Shown: one piece after another, positions 34,501 to 43,100 of the stretch | How the letters are laid out: every line of letters begins with the position of its first letter | How positions within the stretch are numbered: position 1 is the first letter of the stretch | NCBI RefSeq assembly: GCF_003797765.1 | Contig: NZ_RKMB01000028.1 | Location: forward strand, 1-64,000 | Direction: 5' to 3' | From: Ramlibacter sp. WS9 | GTDB taxonomy: Bacteria; Pseudomonadota; Gammaproteobacteria; Burkholderiales; Burkholderiaceae_C | DNA length: 64,000 nt | The notes under the pieces: generated by a model | Database searches by the model: none | What the model was told of the DNA's origin: nothing | What the model saw: the letters and a program-made list of their open reading frames with translations, nothing else | Translations under genes and position numbers: made by a program

Positions 34501-37500
34501 CTGGACCTCCGTGCCGCCGATGATGACGCTCGCGGGATCGGTGTCCTTCTTCTTCACGTACCACAGGTGCACCTTCTGGCCCGCCATGCCGGTGCCGTTG
34601 GCGGCAAACACCTTCAACGTGAGCGCGTAGCTCTTGGCCGTGGCTTCATCCTCGCTGGTGATCTTTGCCGCGCTGGTGATCTGCGGGTAAGAGGGCTGCG
34701 TGAAAGGGAGATCCGTCATCCACCACACCGGGTCCGTCACGGGCTTCGCGAGCACACCGTCGTGCCCTTGCACGGCGCTGTCGTGCACCGTGCCATGATC
34801 GAAATTCCAGTAGGCGATGAGCGATGGTTCGTCGCCGCGCAGCTTCACGTGCATGCGCGATGTGATCTCCGTCGCGACAAGGAAGGTGTCCCACACGCGA
34901 ACCTCGGCGATCATGCCGTGGAAGGGCTGCGTGGCGGACAGGTCCGCCGCGGCGCTCGCGCCGATGTAGGCTTTCAGGCCCTTGCACAGCGCGGCCGGCG
35001 CCGCCGGCGCAGCCGCGCGCGTTGCCTCCACGAGCACGCCGTCGATGTAGATCAGCACGCGGTCGGTGGCATTGGCCGCGGCCGATGCCGGCGGCGTGCG
35101 CGATGCGGCGATGTGGTGCCACTTCCCGTCGAGGAGCGTGGTCGCGACCGTGTAGTGCAGGCCGCTCCAGGCGCCGTTGTCCTTGGTGCGTGAGGAGTAG
35201 TGCAGCGTGCCGTCCGGGTCGAGCCACAGGTTGATGTCGAACGCAGCCTTCGCCGTGGCTGAGGGAAGGATGCTCACGATCCCGCCGCCGGAAGGGATGC
35301 CGTCGTTGCCCGCCAGCCGGGGGGCATTGATCCAGGCTTCGACGCAGCTCTCGTGGACTTCGAGCACATCGAGTGTTGCCGAGTCGTCCAGCACCTCGAC
35401 AACCGCGTGCTGTGCGCTGCGCACACCCTTGCCGCGCTCGTCGACGTTCAGCCGCATGACGGTGGTCTCGCCCAGAACGAGGCTGTGCATCGCGCCGTCC
35501 ACGTTTTCGGCGATGTCGTTCGCGCTGGAGTCCTGGCAGGCGGTATAGACCGTTCCGCCGGCATTGACGATGGGACGCCCCAGCGGGCTGTGCTGCATTG
35601 AATACAAGCCCACGACCTGCCCCGTGTTGTCGTCGAAGGCGACGACCGAGCCACTGGTGGACGTGCAGATGACGCGTCCACCCGGGTCGAGTACCGGCGG
35701 GTTGACGGCGGTGCGGCCGGCAACCGGGCCTGCGGGCACGGGCTTGTTCCATGTTTGCGCAAGCGCGCCCAACGTCATCCGGCAGGCCCGTCCGGTGGCC
35801 GTGGTGGCAACCAGCAAGTCGTCGTCGGCAGACGCGGCCAGGCCCGTGATGGCGCCGTCCAGCGCAGCCGAAGTGGCCAGCGGCGGCCCGCCCAGCGCGG
35901 CCCGCGCCAGCTTCACCACCGCGTTGCCGCTGGTCGCGAAGATCCAGGTGCCGGCGGCGCAGAAGGCTTCCGTCGCGACCGCCCGCTTGCCGACTTCGGC
36001 GGCTGTGACCAGGTCGAGGAGATGCAGCGTCAATGCGCCGTTGGCGGCTTTGGTCAGCACCACGAGCCCCGATTCGGCGAATTCCAGGCGCACCACGGCT
36101 CCTGCGAGCTTGGTGGTTCTGCCTTTGGGCGCGGTGCGATCCCAGATCGAGACCGTGGGCGACGGCCCGGCAGTGGCCGCTGCAACGTATTTTTGGCTGA
36201 CCGCGGGCGCGGCGCACTTTTCGTTGCTGTCATGCGGCAGGTCGGCGAAGGCCTCCAGCTGCACCTTGCCGCCGCTCTTCGAATCGACGCGCACGAGCGA
36301 GTCTTCCTGCGTCAGGACGAGGAAGCTCCCGCCGTCGGCAACCGGCTCCGATGTGCTGGCCTTGACGTCCATGCCCCAGATGCGGTGGCCATCGTGCGCG
36401 TCCACCGCGTAGATGGCGTTGGATGTAGAGAACGCGACGACGCCGTCACTGCTCGTCGTGGGGGAGCCGGTGGCCGCGTAAACGCCGCGCGCACCCCACG
36501 TGCCCGCGTACGGCCACTGCTTTTGGGGCTCGTGCAGCAGGTAGGGGAACGCCGACTGGTCCATCGTGAGGTCGGTCACCCGGGAATCGGGATTGACGAA
36601 CTCGGCCGCCTCGCGGTTGCGGTGAGCGATGTTGGTGGGGGCCTTCTTCGTGCGGGTCTGGTCTTCATCGAGCCGCCACAGGCCCTTCAGCGCCGCTTCC
36701 ATGCCGGTCAGTTCCACGTCGCGGTTCATCGCGATGTTGACGACATCGACGGCGTGGTTCCAGACGCGGACCTCGCGGATCTGGCCGCGGAAGAAGCAGC
36801 GGGCGGGAATGTTCGGGAAAATGTAGGCGCCTATCGTGAGCACCGAGTTGCCGCCGATGGCCAGGTTGTCGGCCCGCGTCGCGGCCAGGTTCACGACTTG
36901 GGACACGCCATCGAGCGTGACCACGAACTGGCCCAGGCGCCGCGCGAACGCCACATGGTGCCATTGGCCGTCGTCCGCCCCGGTGTCGCTCGTGCGGCCG
37001 ACGTGCCGGCTGGTCCCATCGCGGTTCAGCACCGCGACGCGGACCTGGCCTTCCGCGAGCTGCAGGCGAAAGCCGTGGGCGTTCGGGTCGTTGTTGGTCG
37101 GGTAGCTGGAAATGATCTCGCCGCCCGTCGTGCTGCGAAACCACGCTTCCACGGTGAAGTCGCCTGTGCCGAAGTCGTATTGCGAGCCGGAGGACTTGAC
37201 CTTGATGTGGGACTTCTTGCCGTCGAAGTACGCGGCGTGCTGCACGGCGAACTCGCGTGCCTCGATCTGGCCACTTTCATTGACGCTGAACATGCTGCCG
37301 TTCGCGATGGACGCGGGCCGCCCCTCGGCCCGCGTCACCAGGTCGAACGGCAGCTTGGCTTCGCCCGTCTTGGCGTCGAACTGGCGCATGATCTTGCCCT
37401 CGTCCGTCGTGAGGTAGACCACGCCGTCGATCAGCATGGGAGGGCCGGGGAGCGTCACACGCTTGCGCCAGACCTCGCCGCCGTCGGCGACACGGAAGCC

Positions 37501-38454
37501 GACGATGTCTCCGCCCTTGTTCACGGCAACGGCAATGCCCCCGGCGACCCGCGCGACCGCGGCGTGCAGCGCCTTCGTGCCGAGCGCGTCGCCCAGCAGG
37601 GGGCGCACCGCCCTGAGGTTGGCGGCCTGCGTGGCCGCGGCTGTCGCCTTCGGAATTTCTGTGACCGGCGTGTACCAGTGCACCGCGGTGCCTGCCGTCG
37701 CGGTGATCTTGTACTTCTCGTCGCCGAGCGTGATGCCCACGGCATGCAGCGCCTTGCCCGGCACCAACACGATGTTGCCAGCGACGAGGGGCTCGCTCGA
37801 GCCATCGAGCTCCAGGTTGTTCTGCGGCTGCTCCGGAAACTTCCAGCGGCGCAGATCACCGAAATCGGTATTCAGGGCCACGAGCTGGCCCGACGCCACG
37901 AAGAACGCGGTCTTCGATCCGTAGGCCACCATGCCGGCGCTTTTCTCGGTGCGTTCGAAGGGGCCGAACAGCAGCTCGCCGGTCAGCGGATCGAAGCCGC
38001 GGATCAGCGTCGCGCCTGCCAGGTTGGTGCTCACGGCGACCAGCTTGCCGTTGCTGGCGATCAAGCGCTTGCAACCCGGAACCTGGGGGATCACGGGAAC
38101 ATTCGGGTTCCTCGGATCCTTCTTCTTCAACTTCGGCCAGGTGGCGATCGCCTTGCCGTCGCCAAGGCCGACGGCAAGCAACGAGTCGTCGTCCATCATG
38201 TAGACCACGCCCTTGGACGTGGTCACGTTCGGGTTGCGCCCCTTGCGGCCCGCCAGGTCGAGGGACCACGGCACATTGGTTCCCGCTTCGGCGAGTTGGC
38301 CGGTGTGGATGTCGACCGCGAAGACGTTGCTCAACGAGACGCCGATGAGCTTGTCGCCGGCCACCACCAGCGGCTGCGACATCGGCGCAGGCGGCGTGAA
38401 GGTCCACCTGGGCGGGACGGCCATCGGAGCCAGCAGTTCGAGTTCTTCGTTCAT
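31570..38454 (-). CDS. Giant multidomain protein: propeller repeats, two LamG-like modules, hydrophobic C-terminus
   Basis: 2294 aa. Start set at the ATG at 38454 because AGGGA lies seven bases upstream; an ATG two codons earlier is too close to it. No signal peptide. Residues about 1-400 and 635-1000 are PQQ/BamB-like propeller repeats (DKLIGVSLSNVFAVDIHTGQ; NAIYAVDAHDGHRIWG). LamG/concanavalin-like modules lie at about 406-595 (FTVEAWF, GQWHHVAFARR, REVRVWNHAV) and 1011-1221 (CVEAWINAP, GKWHHIAASR, AEVRVWDTFL). An Ig-like part (about 1250-1400) and a charged Pro-rich linker follow. From about 1700 there is a long amphipathic stretch (DDLWDGVKDAANAVADAVTK), then several strongly hydrophobic helices from about 1980 to the end. 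I do not recognise the family as a whole. Lectin-like recognition plus a membrane-active tail is an inference only. Confidence 0.85.
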   Translation of the reverse strand: MNEELELLAPMAVPPRWTFTPPAPMSQPLVVAGDKLIGVSLSNVFAVDIHTGQLAEAGTNVPWSLDLAGRKGRNPNVTTSKGVVYMMDDDSLLAVGLGDGKAIATWPKLKKKDPRNPNVPVIPQVPGCKRLIASNGKLVAVSTNLAGATLIRGFDPLTGELLFGPFERTEKSAGMVAYGSKTAFFVASGQLVALNTDFGDLRRWKFPEQPQNNLELDGSSEPLVAGNIVLVPGKALHAVGITLGDEKYKITATAGTAVHWYTPVTEIPKATAAATQAANLRAVRPLLGDALGTKALHAAVARVAGGIAVAVNKGGDIVGFRVADGGEVWRKRVTLPGPPMLIDGVVYLTTDEGKIMRQFDAKTGEAKLPFDLVTRAEGRPASIANGSMFSVNESGQIEAREFAVQHAAYFDGKKSHIKVKSSGSQYDFGTGDFTVEAWFRSTTGGEIISSYPTNNDPNAHGFRLQLAEGQVRVAVLNRDGTSRHVGRTSDTGADDGQWHHVAFARRLGQFVVTLDGVSQVVNLAATRADNLAIGGNSVLTIGAYIFPNIPARCFFRGQIREVRVWNHAVDVVNIAMNRDVELTGMEAALKGLWRLDEDQTRTKKAPTNIAHRNREAAEFVNPDSRVTDLTMDQSAFPYLLHEPQKQWPYAGTWGARGVYAATGSPTTSSDGVVAFSTSNAIYAVDAHDGHRIWGMDVKASTSEPVADGGSFLVLTQEDSLVRVDSKSGGKVQLEAFADLPHDSNEKCAAPAVSQKYVAAATAGPSPTVSIWDRTAPKGRTTKLAGAVVRLEFAESGLVVLTKAANGALTLHLLDLVTAAEVGKRAVATEAFCAAGTWIFATSGNAVVKLARAALGGPPLATSAALDGAITGLAASADDDLLVATTATGRACRMTLGALAQTWNKPVPAGPVAGRTAVNPPVLDPGGRVICTSTSGSVVAFDDNTGQVVGLYSMQHSPLGRPIVNAGGTVYTACQDSSANDIAENVDGAMHSLVLGETTVMRLNVDERGKGVRSAQHAVVEVLDDSATLDVLEVHESCVEAWINAPRLAGNDGIPSGGGIVSILPSATAKAAFDINLWLDPDGTLHYSSRTKDNGAWSGLHYTVATTLLDGKWHHIAASRTPPASAAANATDRVLIYIDGVLVEATRAAAPAAPAALCKGLKAYIGASAAADLSATQPFHGMIAEVRVWDTFLVATEITSRMHVKLRGDEPSLIAYWNFDHGTVHDSAVQGHDGVLAKPVTDPVWWMTDLPFTQPSYPQITSAAKITSEDEATAKSYALTLKVFAANGTGMAGQKVHLWYVKKKDTDPASVIIGGTEVQGVASADEPHPLLRAAHLAKAWAGTTLSDGTLPVTIVSSAAGHGPAIDMWTEFMPLNERFHVNVLLDNQKLSKPAPPKLTAQAKLIQDYHYTAGNKINHERDRSTWRTVIRAASAADRPRPSEPITLWASEPLTFEANSKEYSVNKDNSVTINTELDGELTLVMPAEELTAPTLYARAGFMHREDRIVINPDQDAHTQLAAIKDTDLSTERTTNWKREEDRKPEDKQSLLPADAKGEAPKVANAVRQVAQAVKPANENAKPKPHMLRMTPAREKLLRMRPMPEHERNGLLQAGRNGAWRQPMLAAMEQPKPVAKSDVVVPRRTLAGMARMAPVDPEAFRDSLHGALGFVFEKGAQKHRVNYRQLTTQQEVDAARGKATPVLLHAPVLGGFFDDLWDGVKDAANAVADAVTKVVVTITDTINLAVTTMINGIENIVHSVVKSVSDALNAIANFFEQIGAEIAKVIAFLRALFDWGNIIKTHNILKDIFNASLTISSNSLKNTAPFVSTVKKLAGVPLAPQFAGSKSMNAIINSEPEKESAIAASANSVQGKSMTQKTTTTPPTSVSAVSRAMPDPSPKADDSLQSILSALPRLADSILDLSPEDLFKQLTEIGKGLAAKTLVSSAESMAGLMGVLATTMDWTKDVLNTHIDIPFISELYKWVTGSPLTIMSVLCLALAIPVNVAYAIYTLARGNARFFFDDGKNIAKNMQDAADGKKLALDAPGAEEVPGTPGTPEFLFLVARSVACVADMHVDAIFMTNHGRGRDPSVEEQAHLGIVNVIQGVAGTIALSIQTFCTQPAFEKRVRAVVGSRSTDFVPRYIEIVYTVYGISMALRANKLRAGIMFYKDGPSAGGGALSNIKDKVEYPIAIAASIAAYGLLIYQVCNLVERYPEIKSYGNAKVADQYRALATRDILGMAGIMFEFMYTQAGAKNLRERFPGSSSPMFFAATATRYGTNIAGIVMHGIAAYTYGDVDDSK

Positions 38455-38488
38455 GGTCATGTCCCTGTGGGTGGTCGTTGTATAGGGA

Positions 38489-40255
38489 TTACGCTGGAGA
38501 TATCGAGATGACGATGGTCTTCGCCTCGCCCGGCGTGAGCGTCGCCGAGGTACAACTGGAAGAGCCGGGGACCATGGCGGTGACGCTTGCACCCGCGTGT
38601 GCCGCATCGAATCGCACGACGCCTTGCGCGTTGGTTTTGGCTTCCCGCCTTCCGCCGGGTGTGAGCTCGAACATCAACCTCGCGTCTCGATAGGGGTACG
38701 AGTCGCGAATGGCCTGGTCGGGCTTCACTGGAAATCCGTCTCTACGGTTCACCTGCAGTTCCAGCGCGACCGCGAGCCGGCGAAGCCTGGCGAGTTCCGT
38801 GTCGGCCTTCGAAAGGAGACCCGGAAGTTGGGGGCCGAGCGAGAACGCAGCCACAGAGTACGTCCAGGCCCCGGAAGCCGGTTTGGCGCACACCACCGCA
38901 TAGAGGTTCTGTTGTGCGACGACCGGCTTGCAGGGCAGCCAGTCGATGGCCGGCAACCACGCCGGGTTCGGTCCGCTCTCCAACTTGCCTTGGTCCAGCA
39001 CGCTGGCCGGGGGAGGATAGTTGGATGTCATCGCCGGATCGGTCGTGTCGACAGTGTTAGCCAGCAGCGCGCGCACACGCGTGGTGTGCTCATTGCCGGG
39101 AGCAAGCTTCTCCATCTCCAGGATCAGCTTGGGCGACGCCGTTTCGGTGCAGCAACCACCTGCTCCGGTCGCCAGGAACACGACATGCGCGTCGCGCTCG
39201 GAAACCCTGTCCGGCTTCCATCGCAGGCGGCTCATCGCGGTGGGGTCGTAAGACGCCAGCCGCGACTTCACGCCATCGGTCACCAGCAGGAGCTTGTCCT
39301 TTGGGCTGATGTCGTAGTCGCGCCAGCCCTCGGCAGGGCCGTCCAACGTCAGCAACGGCGGCTTGGCCGCATCGAGCGTTCGCGCGAAGAATGCCGCGCC
39401 CAATATGCCGCCGCCCAAAAGCATCCCATCCCGAAAGCGCAGCGGCACGACACGGGCGGCGACCGGAGCGGCAGTCGCGCTCCAGCCGGTCAGTGCCGCG
39501 AGGTCTCCAGTGGCGCTGATCGCCTTGATGCCGCCCACCGCGGTGACGTAGTAGAGAAAGCAGTCCACATTGCCGCCGGAGCGCGGAACTTCGGCCAGGA
39601 CCAGTTCGGGGCGAAGCGGCACATCGGAGCCGAGTGAAACCGGTTCTTCCAGTGCGGTATCGAGCGCGATCACGCGGCCGTCCATGCACAGCGAAAACAC
39701 CTGGCCGGAGCGCCGCCCCTCCACCTGGTACTTGCGCACGACCGGCGGCGAAAAATCGATGCCTCGGGCATTGAGCTGCGCCGTCTGCAATGCGGCGGTG
39801 CGCGCCGCCGCCTGGTCTGGCGAGGCCGAGAGCAGTGCCGACGCATGCGCCTCGCGCGCCGCGATCAACTCACCGTGCAGCATCGCATCGTTGCCGGCGA
39901 GCGGGTAGATGTCGGCTGGCGGCCATGGTTCGCCATCGTCGATGGACCAGTGGACGCTCGTGGAGAGATTGACCGCGGAGAACGGCTTGCCCAGCGTCAG
40001 GTCGTAATTGATGAGAACCGGGCCGTCCTGCACATACAGCGAACTGGCGCTCACGGCGAATCCCGTGATCCACGACTTTTTCGAGATGGTGAACCATTCG
40101 TACTGCCGGTCGCCCACCGCGAAGACGGACAGGGCATCCGGCCCACCGGCAATCAGCAGGCCGCGCTCCTGGACCAGCACCGGATCGAAGAGTGGCGCGC
40201 CGGGCGCGACGGTGAGGCGGCGGGACTGCCACCGCGGAGTCAATGCAATGGTCAT
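38489..40255 (-). CDS. Unknown protein, paralogue B of a tandem pair
   Basis: 588 aa starting MTIALTPRWQSRRLTVAPG. Closely similar along its whole length to the neighbour at 40269-42050; for example SSLYVQDGPVLINYDLTLGK is identical in both. Short repeated patterns with hydrophobic beta strands (LLIAGGPDALSVFAVGD, LLLVTDGVKSRLASYD) suggest a beta-propeller, and the C-terminal ~70 residues (FELTPGGRREAKTNAQGVVR) look like an Ig-like or carboxypeptidase-regulatory module. No signal peptide or membrane helix. It lies 13 bp after its paralogue and 34 bp before the 2294-aa gene, so the three are probably one transcript. Function unknown. Confidence 0.8.
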   Translation of the reverse strand: MTIALTPRWQSRRLTVAPGAPLFDPVLVQERGLLIAGGPDALSVFAVGDRQYEWFTISKKSWITGFAVSASSLYVQDGPVLINYDLTLGKPFSAVNLSTSVHWSIDDGEPWPPADIYPLAGNDAMLHGELIAAREAHASALLSASPDQAAARTAALQTAQLNARGIDFSPPVVRKYQVEGRRSGQVFSLCMDGRVIALDTALEEPVSLGSDVPLRPELVLAEVPRSGGNVDCFLYYVTAVGGIKAISATGDLAALTGWSATAAPVAARVVPLRFRDGMLLGGGILGAAFFARTLDAAKPPLLTLDGPAEGWRDYDISPKDKLLLVTDGVKSRLASYDPTAMSRLRWKPDRVSERDAHVVFLATGAGGCCTETASPKLILEMEKLAPGNEHTTRVRALLANTVDTTDPAMTSNYPPPASVLDQGKLESGPNPAWLPAIDWLPCKPVVAQQNLYAVVCAKPASGAWTYSVAAFSLGPQLPGLLSKADTELARLRRLAVALELQVNRRDGFPVKPDQAIRDSYPYRDARLMFELTPGGRREAKTNAQGVVRFDAAHAGASVTAMVPGSSSCTSATLTPGEAKTIVISISPA

Positions 40256-40268
40256 GTGTCTATGCCCG

Positions 40269-42050
40269 TCACTCTCTCATCGTCGAGATTTCGATCGTCG
40301 TGGCGCCGGCCGGCGTGAGCGTTGCCGACGTGCAGCCGCCAGGGCCGTTGATCACGGTGATCTTTGCGCCGGCATACGCGGAGTCGAATCGCACCAGGCC
40401 TTCACCATTGGTGTTGGCCTCTACCGGCCCGCCGGGTGTGAGCTGGAACGCCAGCTTCGCGTTCACGACGGGGTACGGGCCTTTTTCGCGAAGAATCCTT
40501 CGGCCCCCGCTCACGTACTCGTACCAGCGGTCGATCCGCATCACTTTCAGCTCGAGCGCGCGCGCCAGGTCCCTGAGTTTCGCGAGTTCCGTTTCGGCCT
40601 TGAGAAGGAGCGCCGGAAGGTGCATCCCGAGCGAGAACGACACCACCGAGTAGGTCCACGCCTCGGTGGGCCCTTGGCCCCGCTTGGCGCCCACGACCGC
40701 GTAGAGGTTCTGTTGCATCACAACCGGCCTGCACGGGATCGCATCGATCACAGGCAGCCACGCTGGCGTGGGGCCGCTCTCCAGCTTGCCCTGCTCCAGC
40801 ACGACGGCCGCGGGCGGGAAATTTTTCGTGCATGCCGGATCGGCCGAATCGACGGTGTTTGCCAGCAGGACGCGCACACGGGTGTTGTGCTCGGTACCGG
40901 GCGCGGCCTTCTCGATCTCGAGGATCAGCTTTGCGGATGCGGGGAGCGCGTCCGCGCCGGTACCGAACCAGAACATGTCATGCGCATCGCGCTCCGAACG
41001 CTTGTCCGGCTTCCATCGGGTACGGGTCTTGGCAGCCTGATCGTATGAAACCAGCCGCGATGTCTGGCCATCGCTCACGAGGATCAGTTTCTCGCGGGGG
41101 CTGATGTCGATCTGGTGCCAGCCTTCGGCGGGCCCGTCCATTTCAATGAGCGGTGGTTTCGCAGGGTCCAGCGTCCTGGCAAAAAGCGCCTTGCCGAGGA
41201 TTCCGCCGCCGAGAAGCATGCCGTCCTGGAAGCGCAACGGGGCGACGCGTCCGGCCACGGGAGCGGCGGTTGCCCGCCAGCCGGGGAGTACCGCGAGATC
41301 GCCGGTGGCGTTGATCGCGTTGATGCCGCCGGTGGCGGTAACGTAGTAGAGAAAGCAATCGACCTTGCCGTCCGGGCGCTGAACCTCGGCGAGGACCAGC
41401 TCGGGGCGAAGCGGCACATCGGATCGGATTGCAACCGGGTCTTCGAGCGCCGTGCTGGCGGCGATCACCCGGCCGTCCATGCACAGCGAGAACACCTGGC
41501 TGGACAGCCGCCCTTCCACTTGGTGCTTGCGCGCGACCGGCGGAGAATAGTCGATGCCGCGCGCGTTCAGCTGCGCCGCGCTCAGTTCCGCGGCGCGTGC
41601 CGCAATCTGGACGGGGGAAGCTGCAATCAGCGACAGCGTGTACCGCTGGCGGGCATCAATCAATTTGGAGAGCAGGACCCCATCATTGCCGGCGAGTGGG
41701 TAGATGCCGTCGGGCGGCCACGGATCGCCATCGTCGATGGACCAGTGCACGCCTGTGGAGAGGTTGACTGCCGAAAACGGCTTACCCAGCGTCAGGTCAT
41801 AGTTGATGAGAACGGGACCATCCTGCACGTACAGCGAACTCGCGCTGACGGTGAAGCCCGTGATCCACGACCTTTTCGCGATGGTGAACCATTCGAACTG
41901 CCGGTCGCCCACCGCGAAGACGGACAGGGCATCGGGCCCGCCGGCAATCAGCAGGCCGCGCTCTTCAACGAGGACCGGGTCGAAAAGCGGCGTACCGGGA
42001 GCGAGGCCGAAGCGGCGTGACTGCCACCGTGGGGTAATTGCAATAGCCAA
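40269..42050 (-). CDS. Unknown protein, paralogue A of a tandem pair
   Basis: 593 aa. I place the start at the TTG at 42050, giving MAIAITPRWQSRRF, which aligns exactly with MTIALTPRWQSRRL of paralogue B and has AAAGGAGG eight bases upstream; the ATG at 42074 would add eight unmatched residues. Predicted beta-rich with propeller-like repeats and the same C-terminal Ig-like module (FQLTPGGPVEANTNGEGLVR, GGCTSATLTPAG). The N-terminal third is much more conserved between the paralogues than the middle. First gene of the four-gene group; the AT-rich leader at about 42061-42090 may hold its promoter. Function unknown. Confidence 0.8.
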   Translation of the reverse strand: MAIAITPRWQSRRFGLAPGTPLFDPVLVEERGLLIAGGPDALSVFAVGDRQFEWFTIAKRSWITGFTVSASSLYVQDGPVLINYDLTLGKPFSAVNLSTGVHWSIDDGDPWPPDGIYPLAGNDGVLLSKLIDARQRYTLSLIAASPVQIAARAAELSAAQLNARGIDYSPPVARKHQVEGRLSSQVFSLCMDGRVIAASTALEDPVAIRSDVPLRPELVLAEVQRPDGKVDCFLYYVTATGGINAINATGDLAVLPGWRATAAPVAGRVAPLRFQDGMLLGGGILGKALFARTLDPAKPPLIEMDGPAEGWHQIDISPREKLILVSDGQTSRLVSYDQAAKTRTRWKPDKRSERDAHDMFWFGTGADALPASAKLILEIEKAAPGTEHNTRVRVLLANTVDSADPACTKNFPPAAVVLEQGKLESGPTPAWLPVIDAIPCRPVVMQQNLYAVVGAKRGQGPTEAWTYSVVSFSLGMHLPALLLKAETELAKLRDLARALELKVMRIDRWYEYVSGGRRILREKGPYPVVNAKLAFQLTPGGPVEANTNGEGLVRFDSAYAGAKITVINGPGGCTSATLTPAGATTIEISTMRE

Positions 42051-42146
42051 GATGACCACCCTCCTTTGTAACAATTTATTTCAAGGAGCGTACGGGCAAC
42101 GCGGGCAATTGGCAAGCTGTAAAACCCCGCAGCGGTTCGCCAGGCG

Positions 42147-42788
42147 TCATCGGGGCGGCGCCGTCTTGGGCTTGTAATCGCAATACTGGATCACCGCGCA
42201 TTCCCAGCAGCGCGGCGTGCGCGCGACGCACACGTAGCGGCCATGAAGAATCAGCCAGTGGTGCGCGTCGGCCATGTATTCCTTGGGCACGCGTTTCATC
42301 AGCGCCTGTTCCACCGCCACCACGTCCTTGCCGGGCGCGAGGCCCGTCCGGTTACTGACGCGAAAGATGTGCGTATCCACCGCCAGTGTCTCTTCGCCGA
42401 AAGCAACATTCAGCACCACGTTCGCCGTCTTGCGGCCCACGCCGGGCAACTCTTCCAGCGCCTCACGCGTGCGGGGGATTTCACCACCATGCTTGTCCAT
42501 GAGGATCCGGCAGGTCTTGAGCAGGTTCGCGGCCTTGGTGCGGTACAGGCCGATGGTCTTGATGTAGCCCTCGAGCCTTTCCAGTCCCAAGTCCAGGATC
42601 GCCTGCGGCGTGTTGGCGACAGGGAACAGCCTGCGCGTCGCCTTGTTGACGCCGACGTCCGTGGCTTGCGCGGAGAGCAGCACCGCCGTGAGCAACTCAA
42701 AGGGCGTGGTGAACTCCAGCTCGGTGGTGGGCAGCGGATTGGCGGCGCGCAGCGTCGCGAAGAAAGGTTCGATGTGTTCGCGTTTCAT
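42147..42788 (-). CDS. nth: Endonuclease III
   Basis: 213 aa, the length of E. coli Nth. The helix-hairpin-helix LPGVGRKTANVV contains the catalytic Lys120, and VDTHIFRV contains Asp138, both at the E. coli positions. The [4Fe-4S] cluster cysteines are Cys187, Cys194, Cys197 and Cys203 with C-x6-C-x2-C-x5-C spacing. It removes oxidised pyrimidines and cuts abasic sites. It lies about 100 bp upstream of the unknown four-gene group on the same strand, without obvious functional relation. Confidence 0.96.
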   Translation of the reverse strand: MKREHIEPFFATLRAANPLPTTELEFTTPFELLTAVLLSAQATDVGVNKATRRLFPVANTPQAILDLGLERLEGYIKTIGLYRTKAANLLKTCRILMDKHGGEIPRTREALEELPGVGRKTANVVLNVAFGEETLAVDTHIFRVSNRTGLAPGKDVVAVEQALMKRVPKEYMADAHHWLILHGRYVCVARTPRCWECAVIQYCDYKPKTAPPR

Positions 42789-42856
42789 GCAGGAAAAGTC
42801 AGGGGCGTATTGCTCAGGTGTTAGCGGGATTGTGCAGGCAACGGTTTAGAATGGCC

Positions 42857-43066
42857 GGGCAGGAGAGCAGGCGGCGCAAGCCGCTTCACCGAAGGCGCAA
42901 ACTCCCATGAACGCTCAGGTAGGCCTCGATCTTCATTGACCGGGCCACGTACTGCACCATTTGAATTGCCGTCTGGAGAGCCGCAGCGCAAGCTGCGCAC
43001 CGAAGGAGAAAGGCCCGCAGCGTGTGCTGCGAGCCGAAGCTCTCAGGTACCAAGGACAGGGGGAGC
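42857..43066 (+). promoter_or_regulatory. Tandem glycine riboswitch
   Basis: Two aptamers of the glycine class. First (about 42857-42950): GGAGAGC, GGCGCAAGCC, CACCGAAGGCGCAAACTCCC, CGCTCAGGTA and a closing GACCGGGCCACG. Second (about 42971-43066): TGGAGAGCC, GCGCAAGCTGCGCACCGAAG, GCTCTCAGGTACC and GGACAGGGGGAGC. The linker is about 20 nt. It lies directly before dadA and should couple its expression to glycine. Confidence 0.92.
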
Positions 43067-43100
43067 GGCCCAATGAACGCAAGTTCAAAAGGAAGCTCTC

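Noticed and set aside
35755..38511. Plus-strand open frame of 900 codons opposite the 2294-aa gene
   Set aside because: The sense strand has LamG and propeller motifs; the antisense product has shadow composition.
42051..42146. TTGCCA-N17-TACGCT considered as a promoter for the unknown operon
   Set aside because: The -10 element matches the consensus poorly and several other spacings are equally possible, so it is not annotated.
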